Of a DNA stretch of 64,000 nucleotides, positions 1 through 9,135 are shown piece by piece. The notes below the pieces were generated by a model. That model searched no databases and was not told where the DNA came from. It was given only the letters and a program-made list of their open reading frames with translations. The stretch's first letter is position 1; each line of letters opens with the position of its first letter. The position numbers and the translations under genes were made by a program. Source of the DNA: Lachnospiraceae bacterium (lineage in GTDB: Bacteria; Bacillota; Clostridia; Lachnospirales; Lachnospiraceae); contig JAILFK010000018.1 in NCBI GenBank assembly GCA_024697595.1, forward strand, positions 1-64,000, given 5' to 3'.

Positions 1-48
1 CTCGCATTGCTTTAGTACAACACGATCTGTAAGTGGTACTAATTTCAT
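1..48 (-). CDS. groES: Co-chaperonin GroES (5' fragment)
   Basis: Only the first 16 codons are in the window; the gene runs off the left edge. The reading is MKLVPLTDRVVLKQCE, the standard N-terminus of the 10-kDa co-chaperonin that caps GroEL and assists protein folding in the cytosol. A GGAGG ribosome site sits about 10 bases before the ATG (near 58-64). A CIRCE operator and a sigma-A-like promoter lie just upstream, so HrcA-controlled heat-shock expression is expected. groEL presumably follows outside the window. Confidence 0.93.
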   Translation of the reverse strand, partial: MKLVPLTDRVVLKQCE

Positions 49-89
49 AATATATATACCTCCTTTAAAATTAATATCAATTAATTTTG

Positions 90-116
90 TTAGCACTCAT
101 CTCTCTCGAGTGCTAA
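90..116. promoter_or_regulatory. CIRCE operator (HrcA site)
   Basis: A perfect inverted repeat TTAGCACTC-N9-GAGTGCTAA, the canonical CIRCE element bound by the heat-shock repressor HrcA. It lies between the predicted groES promoter and the groES ribosome site, where it can block transcription at normal temperature. Confidence 0.97.
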
Positions 117-127
117 ACACAATTAAT

Positions 128-156
128 ATAATAGTTTTCAAAGTAGAAAAACACAA
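128..156 (-). promoter_or_regulatory. Predicted groES promoter
   Basis: On the minus strand a -35-like TTGTGT (151-156) and a -10 TATTAT (128-133) are separated by 17 bases. The expected start point lies at the edge of the CIRCE element, the usual arrangement for HrcA-regulated groES operons. Confidence 0.55.
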
Positions 157-159
157 GCA

Positions 160-207
160 ATAAACAAAAAGAAAACAAGAGCTTTTCTAATGAATACTCT
201 TGTTTTC
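160..207 (-). terminator. Terminator after the DUF2974 gene
   Basis: An 11-bp perfect stem (171-181 with 197-207, 15-base loop) is followed on the minus strand by a T-rich tail (TTTTTGTTT). It lies 33 bases past the stop of the lipase-like gene and insulates it from the groES promoter. Confidence 0.75.
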
Positions 208-239
208 TCACTTTTACTCTTTTTTTCTTATTAAACCAT

Positions 240-1391
240 TTATTTTTTTATTAAATTCTTAAATTTAACCTGTAAAGAATTGTAATTTGAGTGCATCTTA
301 TCTACCACAGCCTCTCCACCGGAACTTACAAATCTCTTGAGTACATTTCTAAAATCTTTTTGTTGCTGTGGAGTTAAGTCCTTCATATATTTACCCATCT
401 CCTGCATTGATTTAATTTTATTATTTGAAATATCATCTAAAGTCTCAGCTCCAGATGACTCAATTGCAGAAAAAAGTATATCTACAAACTCTTTTCTCTC
501 TTCAGGATCCATACCAAATATCCAGCTTTTAAGAGTCTGATCAAGCATCATGCTAGTTTGCTTTAAATTATCAGTCAGTTCAAATGAATCTCTGTTAACC
601 TGCCAACTCATTGGATCATGCTGTTGTGGTCCCTTTTCAGAACTCAATACATAGCGATTATCCAATTCATTTTCAAGAAGAATTCCAACTACAGATTGCT
701 CAGGCATAGTACTTATAACTTTTGGAAGAATACGTCTATACCCCTCTCTCTCCATAACCTCGGGTAAGAATCCTGGACCGTCATTGGAATAGACTTCAAT
801 TATCTTCTTTTGAATTTTTTCATCACAGAAAGCCGAGGCGTATACAGCAAAGTTTCCGCCTTTGGAATGGCCACCCACTCGAAGTTTAACAAAGAATCCA
901 TCAAATAAATCATTTAAATATTTAACAGCACTCATCTGACCCCATGTTTCGCTTAAAAAAGACATATTGAAATCTTCTTTCCAGCCCACAATAGTATTAT
1001 CCGTTCCTCTATAGGCTGCAAAATATGTGCCGTCCGGTAAAATATATGTCATGGCAGAAAATTGCGACTGGTTATCTTGATCAATCTCATTTACAAAACA
1101 ACACATTTTAACATCTGCAAATCGCTTACCATTTACCATTTTCTTCATCAAAAATGGTGCAACCTTTGTAGACGAATTAAGAGCCATAATCTCTTCTTCA
1201 GTATGTTTATCAAAAAACTGCTCACATACATCTTTTATATCTACAAAATCATCCAATCCATTATTAGGTACCAATCCAGAAAAATCGGTATAAACCAATT
1301 CTGTTAAAATCAGATTGTCAACTTCGTTAAATGGGGCTATAGAAAACGGTACATCTCCACGCCAATCCAGATAATCACTTATATTTGCCAT
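240..1391 (-). CDS. DUF2974 (Mbeg1-like) lipase/esterase-like protein
   Basis: A 383-residue soluble protein without a signal peptide. The core resembles the DUF2974/Mbeg1-like alpha/beta-hydrolase family: AAYRGTD in the first half, then the nucleophile-elbow motif GHSKGG (GxSxG type) near residue 174, an SNDGPGF strand near residue 205 and a QHDPMSW segment near residue 260 that could supply the catalytic His. The C-terminal third is helical and polar. Substrate and role are unknown; family members are annotated as putative lipases. The ATG has a GGAGG site seven bases upstream. It follows a small membrane-protein gene 22 bases away and probably shares its transcript. Confidence 0.8.
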   Translation of the reverse strand: MANISDYLDWRGDVPFSIAPFNEVDNLILTELVYTDFSGLVPNNGLDDFVDIKDVCEQFFDKHTEEEIMALNSSTKVAPFLMKKMVNGKRFADVKMCCFVNEIDQDNQSQFSAMTYILPDGTYFAAYRGTDNTIVGWKEDFNMSFLSETWGQMSAVKYLNDLFDGFFVKLRVGGHSKGGNFAVYASAFCDEKIQKKIIEVYSNDGPGFLPEVMEREGYRRILPKVISTMPEQSVVGILLENELDNRYVLSSEKGPQQHDPMSWQVNRDSFELTDNLKQTSMMLDQTLKSWIFGMDPEERKEFVDILFSAIESSGAETLDDISNNKIKSMQEMGKYMKDLTPQQQKDFRNVLKRFVSSGGEAVVDKMHSNYNSLQVKFKNLIKK

Positions 1392-1413
1392 AACTTAACC
1401 TCCACTTTAACTC

Positions 1414-2124
1414 CTATACAAACATATCTTCCTCAACATCATCAGCGACATCAAAGCCTTCTTCATCCTCTGGGAATACCACATCATCCTCTGCGAACCA
1501 ATCTTCACAGTCCTTAATATCCCTCTTCATTCGTATTGAAGTCTTCTTGTGGTACATATATGTTCTAATGCCAGCCATACTTAGACTAATAAGACCAGCT
1601 GCACCTGTTACCATCATAACAAAATATAAAGTTAAAGGATAATCTGTCATCACATCATTTACATCAAAATATAAAAGCAATGATGCCACACATGCTGCAA
1701 TGGATAAAATCAGATTAATAAACCATAGCTTACCTTCAACATTCTTGGTCTGAACAGCATTTTGCAACATAAATATGCCCATAAGAAGAATAGAAAATAC
1801 CATATAATCAGATATAAAATCAGCTAAAACTTTGTATTCAATAAAAGATAAAACTCCTGCAATAACAAGAAGCACTCCTGCAGAAAATCCATAATTAGTA
1901 GTGTGTAAATACTCTTTTCTCATAAAATATCTACTGATAAGCCAAATACCCCATACCAACAGACACACAGCTATAGCATAGGCAAAATATTCAATATCAA
2001 TCTTTTTAAAATTGTATAAAATAGCTCCCATGGCAATCATCAATGCCGCAAAAAATATTACTGCAACATTACCTACCACATTTTGGTTTTCATTGTTGTT
2101 TTTAACAGCTTTGTTCTTCATCAT
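1414..2124 (-). CDS. DUF308/HdeD-like membrane protein with acidic tail
   Basis: About 236 residues with roughly six hydrophobic segments in short hairpin pairs, the pattern of the DUF308/HdeD family, followed by a basic patch and a strongly acidic C-terminal tail (about 35 residues rich in Asp and Glu). An upstream in-frame ATG exists at 2142, but a GGAG site sits correctly only for the ATG at 2122-2124 (or the adjacent ATG at 2119-2121). Function is unknown. It is probably co-transcribed with the DUF2974 gene from the promoter at 2171-2199. Confidence 0.65.
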   Translation of the reverse strand: MMKNKAVKNNNENQNVVGNVAVIFFAALMIAMGAILYNFKKIDIEYFAYAIAVCLLVWGIWLISRYFMRKEYLHTTNYGFSAGVLLVIAGVLSFIEYKVLADFISDYMVFSILLMGIFMLQNAVQTKNVEGKLWFINLILSIAACVASLLLYFDVNDVMTDYPLTLYFVMMVTGAAGLISLSMAGIRTYMYHKKTSIRMKRDIKDCEDWFAEDDVVFPEDEEGFDVADDVEEDMFV

Positions 2125-2170
2125 ATAAAATCTCCAAATCAATTATTTAATTTATAACTACCATACTTCT

Positions 2171-2199
2171 ATTATATGAAAACAGCATGGATTTTTAAA
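2171..2199 (-). promoter_or_regulatory. Possible promoter for the DUF308-DUF2974 pair
   Basis: A good -10 TATAAT on the minus strand (2171-2176) lies 47 bases before the DUF308 start. The -35 at 17-base spacing is only TTTAAA-like, so the call rests mainly on the -10. Confidence 0.4.
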
Positions 2200-2217
2200 G
2201 AATAATCTGAATATTTA

Positions 2218-2880
2218 TTAACCAATTATTTGTGCAGTAACAAGAATCATAATAAAATTAGTCAACCCATGTGCCACCACGCATAAATGTAATTTGTCAG
2301 TCTTACAATATAAAATTCCAAGTGCAAATCCCATAATCACAGCATATACAATTTGAACCGGGTTTTTATGGATAATTCCAAACACCAGACCAGATACTAA
2401 AACTGCAGGCCATATCCCATGCCACAGCTTCATCTGACCACAAATGCAACCTCTAAATACCAGTTCCTCTAAAATAGGAGTAAGCACACAATTTACTATC
2501 ACTCGCATAATAATTGAACCAGAATATAATACAGAATTAGCTTTTACATACTCATCCGAAAGTTTTAAAAGCCCTAACTTTGTAAATACCACATTTAATA
2601 CAACTCCAAGAGCAACTATAAGTATAACCATTCCGATTTCTTTCAAAATAGTATCTTTTTCAAAATATTTTGCTGGTTTTACAATGGTCATATTTCTATA
2701 TATCAAATAGACCACCACTGTGGTTATAACACTTGAAAATCCAAGATATATAATTGCGGGAAATGTATCACCTAAATATGATTTAAAAACATAAATCATA
2801 CAATTATAAACGATGAAATATGCCAAAAATGGATAGATCATCTGAATTACTCTGTTAAATTTAGCACTTGAATTAGACAT
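2218..2880 (-). CDS. CPBP-family intramembrane metalloprotease
   Basis: A 220-residue polytopic membrane protein of the CPBP/Abi (CAAX protease-like) family. Visible motifs are EELVFRG (EExxxR), FGIIHKNP with its His, and HGLTNF (HxxxN), which together form the metal-dependent active site in this family. The longer reading frame starts inside folBK. The ATG at 2880 is preferred because it has a GGAGG site and gives the expected N-terminus before the first membrane helix. Its first 8 bases overlap the folBK stop, suggesting translational coupling. The substrate is unknown; relatives include bacteriocin-immunity and prenyl-protease-like enzymes, and nothing here links it to folate chemistry. 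Confidence 0.85.
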   Translation of the reverse strand: MSNSSAKFNRVIQMIYPFLAYFIVYNCMIYVFKSYLGDTFPAIIYLGFSSVITTVVVYLIYRNMTIVKPAKYFEKDTILKEIGMVILIVALGVVLNVVFTKLGLLKLSDEYVKANSVLYSGSIIMRVIVNCVLTPILEELVFRGCICGQMKLWHGIWPAVLVSGLVFGIIHKNPVQIVYAVIMGFALGILYCKTDKLHLCVVAHGLTNFIMILVTAQIIG

Positions 2881-3721
2881 CTTTAATATTTTCCTCCGCG
2901 TTAGTTTCTTTTGCCAGTTGATCATACAAATCTCTGATAGTTCTTCTTCTAACCGGATGAACCATACCTGGTGCAATTAGATTCAAAGGCGCCAAAACAA
3001 AAGAACGATTACACATATCGATATGAGGTACAGTCAAATCTCTGGTATCTATAACCGCATCACCATAAAGCAAGATATCCAAATCCAAAGTTCTTGGTCC
3101 CCAATGAACCTCCCTTGTCCTGCCTGCCTCACTCTCGATTTTGTTTAAAAGTTCCAAAACTTCTTCAGCAGATAGAATTGTCTCAAAGGTTGCAGCACCA
3201 TTTAAAAAATCATCCTGCTCAACATTTCCATAAGGACGTGTCTCTATATAATCTGATACAACAAGATTTCTTATCTGAGGATACTCAAGAAGTTTTTCCA
3301 TAGCCTCATCTAAATATGCATGTTTATCTCCCATATTGCTTCCCATTCCAATGGCAACCTTGGTCCAGGTCTTTTTTATTCTAACGCCAACACTGTCAAA
3401 ATCTGCGTTGATAGGAGCATCAGGCTTTAATATCTCAAGTCGAAGAGTATTGATTTCCGTAAATGTATAAATAATTTCCAAAGCCAATTCATTGGCAGCT
3501 TTTTCCAACAAATCATAGGCCTTGTCCTCAAAGAATTTTTTGATAAATATGCACATAGTTCCATAATCAATTGTATTGGATAAATCATCTGTCTTTTGAG
3601 CCTTCTCAAAGGAGGTATCCGCCACAATATTTACTATGAAATTCTGTCCATTGGATTTTTCCTGCTCATAAACTCCATGATAACCAAAAACATTTAAATT
3701 ATTAATTATAATCTGTCCCAT
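2873..3721 (-). CDS. folBK: FolB-FolK fusion: dihydroneopterin aldolase / HPPK
   Basis: A 282-residue bifunctional folate enzyme. Residues 1-118 are dihydroneopterin aldolase (N-terminal NVFGYHGVYEQE with the substrate-binding Glu; EILKPDAPI with the catalytic Lys), which releases 6-hydroxymethyl-dihydropterin. Residues 120-282 are 6-hydroxymethyl-dihydropterin pyrophosphokinase (GSNMGD start, GPRTLDLDILLYGD metal/ATP motif, VPHIDMCNRSFVL). The product goes to FolP, encoded 27 bases upstream. Fusion of these two consecutive steps is known in Clostridia. The gene ends 8 bases inside the CPBP protease gene. Confidence 0.96.
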   Translation of the reverse strand: MGQIIINNLNVFGYHGVYEQEKSNGQNFIVNIVADTSFEKAQKTDDLSNTIDYGTMCIFIKKFFEDKAYDLLEKAANELALEIIYTFTEINTLRLEILKPDAPINADFDSVGVRIKKTWTKVAIGMGSNMGDKHAYLDEAMEKLLEYPQIRNLVVSDYIETRPYGNVEQDDFLNGAATFETILSAEEVLELLNKIESEAGRTREVHWGPRTLDLDILLYGDAVIDTRDLTVPHIDMCNRSFVLAPLNLIAPGMVHPVRRRTIRDLYDQLAKETNAEENIKDV

Positions 3722-3748
3722 AATTCTCTCACTTTTCTATAATACAAA

Positions 3749-4525
3749 TTATTTACGTTCCATTATTCCCTCAAACATTTGAATAAAACGATAATTTTCA
3801 GCCACATCATGTACTCTCACATAATCACATCTAGCCATAACAGCACAAGCTGTGGTTGCCAAAGTTCCCTCCAAACGCTGATCAACAGGCAAATCACATA
3901 CATAGTTAATAACTGATTTTCTTGATGCTCCCAATAAAATTGGCAAGCCAAGATCATTTAGTCTTGCAAGATTTGCCATAATCATCAAATTTTGCTCCTG
4001 AGATTTAGCAAAGCCAATACCTGGATCATAGATAATTTTATCTTTGGAAATATTAGCTTTATACGCTCTATCTAAATCACTTTTAAAGCTATTCATAAAA
4101 TCATCCATAGTCCAATTTTCATTAGGCTCTTTTAAATTGTGCATCATACAATATTTCACATCTGCTCCAGCCACAACTTTGGACATTATATCATCGTATT
4201 GTAAACCCCAGATATCATTTACAATATCAATTCCTGCTTCTATTCCAGCCTTTGCCACCTCTCCTTTATAGGTATCCAAGGACACAGCCACATCAAAATT
4301 AGACTTGATTTTTTCAACAACAGGAATTACCCTGTCAATCTCATCAGCCGCCTCAACTTTTATAAAACCAGGTCTGGTTGATTCACCGCCCACATCTATA
4401 ATCGTCGCACCTTCTTTAACCATTTTATCACACTGTATCATGGCTCTATCAATATCATTATATTTTCCGCCGTCTGAAAAAGAATCCGGTGTAACATTCA
4501 AAATTCCCATTATCTGTGTTTTCAT
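3749..4525 (-). CDS. folP: Dihydropteroate synthase
   Basis: Condenses 6-hydroxymethyl-dihydropterin diphosphate with p-aminobenzoate to dihydropteroate; this is the sulfonamide target. The 258-residue TIM barrel shows both signatures: MGILNVTPDSFSDGG at the N-terminus and DVGGESTRPG near residue 50. Later pterin-site segments include DPGIGFAK and LLGASRKS. The length is normal. It lies 8 bases after the HD-domain gene and 27 bases before folBK in the folate run. Confidence 0.97.
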   Translation of the reverse strand: MKTQIMGILNVTPDSFSDGGKYNDIDRAMIQCDKMVKEGATIIDVGGESTRPGFIKVEAADEIDRVIPVVEKIKSNFDVAVSLDTYKGEVAKAGIEAGIDIVNDIWGLQYDDIMSKVVAGADVKYCMMHNLKEPNENWTMDDFMNSFKSDLDRAYKANISKDKIIYDPGIGFAKSQEQNLMIMANLARLNDLGLPILLGASRKSVINYVCDLPVDQRLEGTLATTACAVMARCDYVRVHDVAENYRFIQMFEGIMERK

Positions 4526-4533
4526 AAACTATA

Positions 4534-5052
4534 TTAATCCTCCAGTCCATAATAATTTCTGTCAATTTTTTCTTTAGCGCTCCATTTGCAGCCCTCTGAC
4601 TCCTTACAATCATAACAGTTTCTTGAAAAATGGTCAGCAAAAGATATAATCTCGTTCAATGTCAGTAATTTATGACGATTATCATATCTTTCTGTCACAT
4701 CAAATCTCTTCACACCGTGGCTAATTCCTGAAAGCACCTGGTTTTGCATATCCTTTGGAACTTCTATCTCATTCATAATATCTAAAGCATAATTATAGGA
4801 AGCCTTGTGATGGTTTTCTACACCACTATATTCAGCCAGTCTTCCCATATCATGCAAATATGCGCATAAATCAATAACATCCTCGGATATTCTCAATGAA
4901 TTTTCTTGATTTAAAACTCTAGCTATAAGAGATACATTTTTAAAATGTGTTTTATCATGCTTACAAAATACCCTGTTTGCCTCCAAAGCACACAGGGTAT
5001 CTAAATCATTTTTATATTTATCATTTGAAAGTAATTTTTCAATGTACTTCAT
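4534..5052 (-). CDS. HD-domain metal-dependent phosphohydrolase in the folate operon
   Basis: A 172-residue soluble HD-superfamily protein. Candidate metal ligands are H36, H67-D68 (the HDMGR motif) and D140, in the right order for an H...HD...D site. A C-terminal C146-x2-C149-x5-C155 cluster could bind another metal and is not part of the basic HD fold. It sits between folE and folP, with 5 and 8 bases to its neighbours, exactly where dihydroneopterin triphosphate must be dephosphorylated. No Nudix-type pyrophosphatase is seen in the window. A role in that step is inference from position; the sequence itself shows only a small HD phosphohydrolase. Confidence 0.8.
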   Translation of the reverse strand: MKYIEKLLSNDKYKNDLDTLCALEANRVFCKHDKTHFKNVSLIARVLNQENSLRISEDVIDLCAYLHDMGRLAEYSGVENHHKASYNYALDIMNEIEVPKDMQNQVLSGISHGVKRFDVTERYDNRHKLLTLNEIISFADHFSRNCYDCKESEGCKWSAKEKIDRNYYGLED

Positions 5053-5057
5053 ATATC

Positions 5058-5615
5058 TTACTCTCTAACTAATCTGAAAAATTTATCCTGAAGGTTCGAA
5101 TCCTCCAAAAATGCTCCACGAGAGACATAAGTGACGGTCTTTGACCCAGGCTTTTTAACCCCTCTCATGGTCATACAAGTATGTTCAGCCTCAATCATAA
5201 CCATAACTCCAACTGGGTGAAGTTCAGCATCAATAGCATCGGCAATCTGAGCTGTAAGCTGTTCTTGAATCTGTGGGCGCTTAGCATAAACCTCAACTGT
5301 ACGGGCAAGTTTTGAAATACCCACCACTTGGCCATCCGGTATGTATGCCACGTGGGCCTTGCCATAAAATGGCATAAGATGATGCTCACAGGTACTGTAA
5401 AATGTTATATCTTTTTCCACAATCATCTCATTATTTTGAGCTGTAAATCTCTTAGCTAAATGTACCTTGGCATCCTCATCCATGCCAGAAAAAATCTCTT
5501 CATACATTCTAGCAACTCTATCTGGAGTCTCTATCAAACCTTCACGATTTACATCCTCACCTATACCTTCAAGTATTAATTTAACACCCGCTTTTATTTT
5601 TTCTCTGTCAAACAT
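5058..5615 (-). CDS. folE: GTP cyclohydrolase I
   Basis: Converts GTP to 7,8-dihydroneopterin triphosphate and formate, the first step of folate synthesis. The 185-residue protein has the zinc ligands C76 and H79 in CEHHLMPF and C147 in HTCMTMRGV, plus the signature [20 protein letters not shown]. Length is typical of bacterial type I enzymes. The start overlaps the end of folC by 8 bases, and the HD gene follows after 5 bases, so translation is probably coupled along the run. Confidence 0.98.
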   Translation of the reverse strand: MFDREKIKAGVKLILEGIGEDVNREGLIETPDRVARMYEEIFSGMDEDAKVHLAKRFTAQNNEMIVEKDITFYSTCEHHLMPFYGKAHVAYIPDGQVVGISKLARTVEVYAKRPQIQEQLTAQIADAIDAELHPVGVMVMIEAEHTCMTMRGVKKPGSKTVTYVSRGAFLEDSNLQDKFFRLVRE

Positions 5616-6885
5616 CTATGCTCCTTATAACATCTTTGAAATCCTTTAAATATGATAGTGATCCCAAAGCCAGTATAATATCATTTTTTAAGTTCTTGGA
5701 AACGTCATATGCCTCCTGAAATGAACTGGCATAAATTGCATCATATCCCATTGACTTAATATCATTTGCCAAGGATTCTCCCGCGTAACCTCTGGCATTT
5801 AACGGAGTAACCGTAATAATATCCTTGCCGTAGGGCAACAAAGTCTCAAGCATTTTAATGCGCTCCTTGTCCCCAAGTACACCTATTATATAAGTTATAG
5901 TTTTATTTGTAAAATTATCTTTTATAGTATCTAACAATTTAACAGCTGCAGGATAATTGTGAGCTCCATCTATATATACTGTAGGATTCTCGCAGATTAA
6001 TTCCATTCTCCCTGGCCACATTGCTTTATTTAGGCCATCATAAATATTTTTATTTGAAATTTTCACTCCCAAATCCTGAAGTTTATTTACCACTTCTAAT
6101 GTCAAAACAGCATTGTCAATTTGATAATCGCCTATCATCTTTAGTTTGACATCTTTATAGTCTTTATAATCAAAACATATAGGATTATAAGAGTTAATTT
6201 TCAATTTTTCTCTTTGGCAAATGTTAAGATTCACCTTAAGTTCTTCGGCCTTTTTACATAAAACCTCCACAACCTCATCTTCTTGCCAAATGGATACTGC
6301 ATTTCCACCATTTTTCATAATCCCTGCTTTAACTTGAGCAATTTCTGTTACAGAATCACCTAAAAACTGCATATGATCTCTTCCGATGGATGCAAAGACA
6401 CTACATAGGCTTTCATCTATTACATTAGTGGCATCCTCTAGTCCACCCATGCCAACTTCACAGATCATATAATCCACCTTTTGCTCCTTAAAATACAAAA
6501 AAGCAAGAGCAGTTTCTATCTCAAAAATAGTAGGATGAGCTAGACCTTCATCTACCATTTCCTCACAGCACACTTTGATTCTTAAAATATTTTCATAATA
6601 ATCATTTTCTGAGATATCAATATCATTTATCTTATATCTCTCATACTCGCAAAATACAGCAGGTGAAGTATAAACCCCCACCTTGTATCCTGCCTGTGAC
6701 AAAATATTTCTCAAAAAGCAACAGGTAGAACCCTTTCCATTAGTTCCTGCCACGTGAATAATATCTAAATCATCCTGAGGATTATTCAATTTTATTAATA
6801 ATTCAGATATAGTTGAAAGCCCCAGTATACTTCCATAACCTGCGGCTTTCTCTATAAATGCTTTTGCATCTTCAATATTTGACAT
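5608..6885 (-). CDS. folC: Folylpolyglutamate synthase / dihydrofolate synthase
   Basis: Adds glutamate to dihydropteroate and to folates, with ATP. The 425-residue Mur-ligase-like protein carries the P-loop AGTNGKGST near residues 46-54, a central [12 protein letters not shown] segment and the C-terminal domain starting at YIDGAHN. Its ATG and the parC stop share one base (TAATG), and its own end overlaps folE by 8 bases. This places folate synthesis on the same transcript as topoisomerase IV. Confidence 0.96.
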   Translation of the reverse strand: MSNIEDAKAFIEKAAGYGSILGLSTISELLIKLNNPQDDLDIIHVAGTNGKGSTCCFLRNILSQAGYKVGVYTSPAVFCEYERYKINDIDISENDYYENILRIKVCCEEMVDEGLAHPTIFEIETALAFLYFKEQKVDYMICEVGMGGLEDATNVIDESLCSVFASIGRDHMQFLGDSVTEIAQVKAGIMKNGGNAVSIWQEDEVVEVLCKKAEELKVNLNICQREKLKINSYNPICFDYKDYKDVKLKMIGDYQIDNAVLTLEVVNKLQDLGVKISNKNIYDGLNKAMWPGRMELICENPTVYIDGAHNYPAAVKLLDTIKDNFTNKTITYIIGVLGDKERIKMLETLLPYGKDIITVTPLNARGYAGESLANDIKSMGYDAIYASSFQEAYDVSKNLKNDIILALGSLSYLKDFKDVIRSIDV

Positions 6886-9122
6886 TATTTTTTAACGCCC
6901 TTTGTATCTCTTTTTCCAATATGTAATCTATTTAGAGCAACTGCCTTGCCCTTTACCTTTACATTTTTACTAACTCCTGGAGCAAGACAATAAATATTTG
7001 TCAAAAAGTCCACTGAATCCAACTTCATACCACGAACTCCTGCAGCTCCTTTTTTCTTCTCTGGAATTGTTGCAGCATCAATTCGAAGGAATACGTTACC
7101 TGCACTTTGCATTACAACTGTCATTTCAGGTTCATACATTGCCACAACAAGTACCTTGTCCCCATCATTTAACTTAGTGGCAGCAGCTGTTTTTCTAGCC
7201 ACATCAAATTCAGAACCATCCACTTGCTTTAACATACCATGAGCTGTACCAAATATTAATTTTTTACCAATAATATTTGGAATTGCATCTATAAATAAAT
7301 TTTCCTCAGCAGAGGCATCAAAATTACTATTGTTATCAAGAGGCTGTCCCTTGTCCCTGAATTTACCAAATGGTAAATCCAAAACCTTTACTGTATGAAG
7401 GGTACCCTTGTCAGTAAACATTACCAAACGATCCACATTCTTGCATAGAATCACATATTTACTTTCAGTGTCTGCTGATTCCTTATTTCTCTCATATGTG
7501 GCCATATCAACCACGCGGGCATAATAGAATCTATCAATAAGCACTGCCACATCCACCTCTTCAATAGGCTTTTCAATCACTACAGCCTCAGCCACATTGT
7601 CGATAACAGTACGTCTCTCTCTTGCATATTCCTTTTTAACAGCCTTTAATTCCTTGATGATAACCTTGGCCATAGAACTTCTATTTTCCAAAATATCAGT
7701 ATAATTTTGAATATTTAACATAGTCTCCTCATAATCCTTACGAAGAGCTTCTATCTCTAAACCGATAAGTCTATGTAATCTCATATTCAAGATAGCATCA
7801 GCCTGACGCTCGCTAAACATAAGAGAAGCCGCATCTTTTTTTGACTGCTCAGACTTAAATTTAATATCCTCAGTATTGCCATTTACAAGACAATCTTTAG
7901 CCTGCTTGATATTTTTTGAACCACGTAGAATCTCAATGATCAAATCAATTACATCACAGGCTTTAATAAGACCTTCCTGAATCTCTTTCTTATCCCTCTC
8001 CTTGCGAAGAAGTGTTGTATATTTTCTTGTTGCTAGCTCATACTGGAAATTAACATGATGTCTGATAACAGGCACCAAACCTAAAGTCTCAGGTTTTCCA
8101 TCTGCAACAGCAAGCATATTTACACCAAAGGTATCCTCTAGACGAGTTTTCTTATAAAGAAGATTACAAACAGCATCAGCGTCTGAGCCCTTCTTTAAAT
8201 CTATGACAATTCTAATTCCATCCTTTGATGACTGGTTTGAAATATCAACGATATCATTGGTTTTCTTCTGTTCCACAAGATTGTATACATCATTTAAAAA
8301 TTTACCGATGTTGGCACCAATCATTGTATAAGGAATCTCAGTGACAACTATTCTCTCCTTGCCACCCTTGACCTTTTCAATCTCAACTTTTCCACGAATC
8401 TTAATCTTTCCCTGACCTGTGGAATAAATAGATTTCAAATCATCCTTATTAGTCACTATTCCACCTGTAGGAAAATCAGGTCCTGGAATAAATTCCATCA
8501 TCTGTTCTGTATTGATATCAGGATTTTTCATGTAGGCAATTACACCGTCAATAACCTCACCTAGATTGTGAGTTGGAATTGATGTGGTCATACCTACAGC
8601 GATACCCTCTGCACCATTTATGAGCAAATTAGGAACTTTTACAGGTAATACCTCCGGCTCCTTCTCTGTCTCATCAAAGTTTGGCACAAAATCAACCACA
8701 TCAAGATCTAAATCTGCAAGATAAGTCTCCTGTGTAATCTTTTGAAGTCTAGCCTCTGTATAACGCATGGCAGCAGCACCATCACCCTCGATGGAACCGA
8801 AGTTTCCGTGGCCATCCACTAGAGGCATACCCATCTTAAATTTCTGAGCTAAAACCACCAATGCACCATAGATGGATGAATCACCGTGAGGATGATATTT
8901 ACCCATTGTATCTCCCACAATACGGGCAGACTTTCTATGAGGCTTATCATATTTAGTTCCAAGTTCATGCATATCATATAAAGTTCTTCGCTGAACTGGT
9001 TTTAATCCATCTCTTACATCAGGCAACGCACGAGAAACAATTACACTCATGGCATAATCAATATAATTTTTCTCCATCACCTCAGAGTATTCTGTTTGAA
9101 TAATTTGTTCTTCCTTACTCAT
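6885..9122 (-). CDS. parC: DNA topoisomerase IV subunit A (ParC-type)
   Basis: The DNA-cleaving subunit of a type IIA topoisomerase, used to decatenate chromosomes. The 745-residue protein has a catalytic Tyr at residue 121 (GAAAMRYTEARL) and a quinolone pocket KYHPHGDSSIYG at 75-86. A beta-propeller-like C-terminal domain lacks the QRRGGKG box that marks gyrase, so ParC is preferred to GyrA. The position that is usually Asp (GyrA D87) or Glu (ParC E84) is Gly86 here. It lies 13 bases after parE; a second type IIA pair (gyrAB) would be expected elsewhere in the genome. Confidence 0.93.
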   Translation of the reverse strand: MSKEEQIIQTEYSEVMEKNYIDYAMSVIVSRALPDVRDGLKPVQRRTLYDMHELGTKYDKPHRKSARIVGDTMGKYHPHGDSSIYGALVVLAQKFKMGMPLVDGHGNFGSIEGDGAAAMRYTEARLQKITQETYLADLDLDVVDFVPNFDETEKEPEVLPVKVPNLLINGAEGIAVGMTTSIPTHNLGEVIDGVIAYMKNPDINTEQMMEFIPGPDFPTGGIVTNKDDLKSIYSTGQGKIKIRGKVEIEKVKGGKERIVVTEIPYTMIGANIGKFLNDVYNLVEQKKTNDIVDISNQSSKDGIRIVIDLKKGSDADAVCNLLYKKTRLEDTFGVNMLAVADGKPETLGLVPVIRHHVNFQYELATRKYTTLLRKERDKKEIQEGLIKACDVIDLIIEILRGSKNIKQAKDCLVNGNTEDIKFKSEQSKKDAASLMFSERQADAILNMRLHRLIGLEIEALRKDYEETMLNIQNYTDILENRSSMAKVIIKELKAVKKEYARERRTVIDNVAEAVVIEKPIEEVDVAVLIDRFYYARVVDMATYERNKESADTESKYVILCKNVDRLVMFTDKGTLHTVKVLDLPFGKFRDKGQPLDNNSNFDASAEENLFIDAIPNIIGKKLIFGTAHGMLKQVDGSEFDVARKTAAATKLNDGDKVLVVAMYEPEMTVVMQSAGNVFLRIDAATIPEKKKGAAGVRGMKLDSVDFLTNIYCLAPGVSKNVKVKGKAVALNRLHIGKRDTKGVKK

Positions 9123-9135
9123 ATTTCACTCCATC

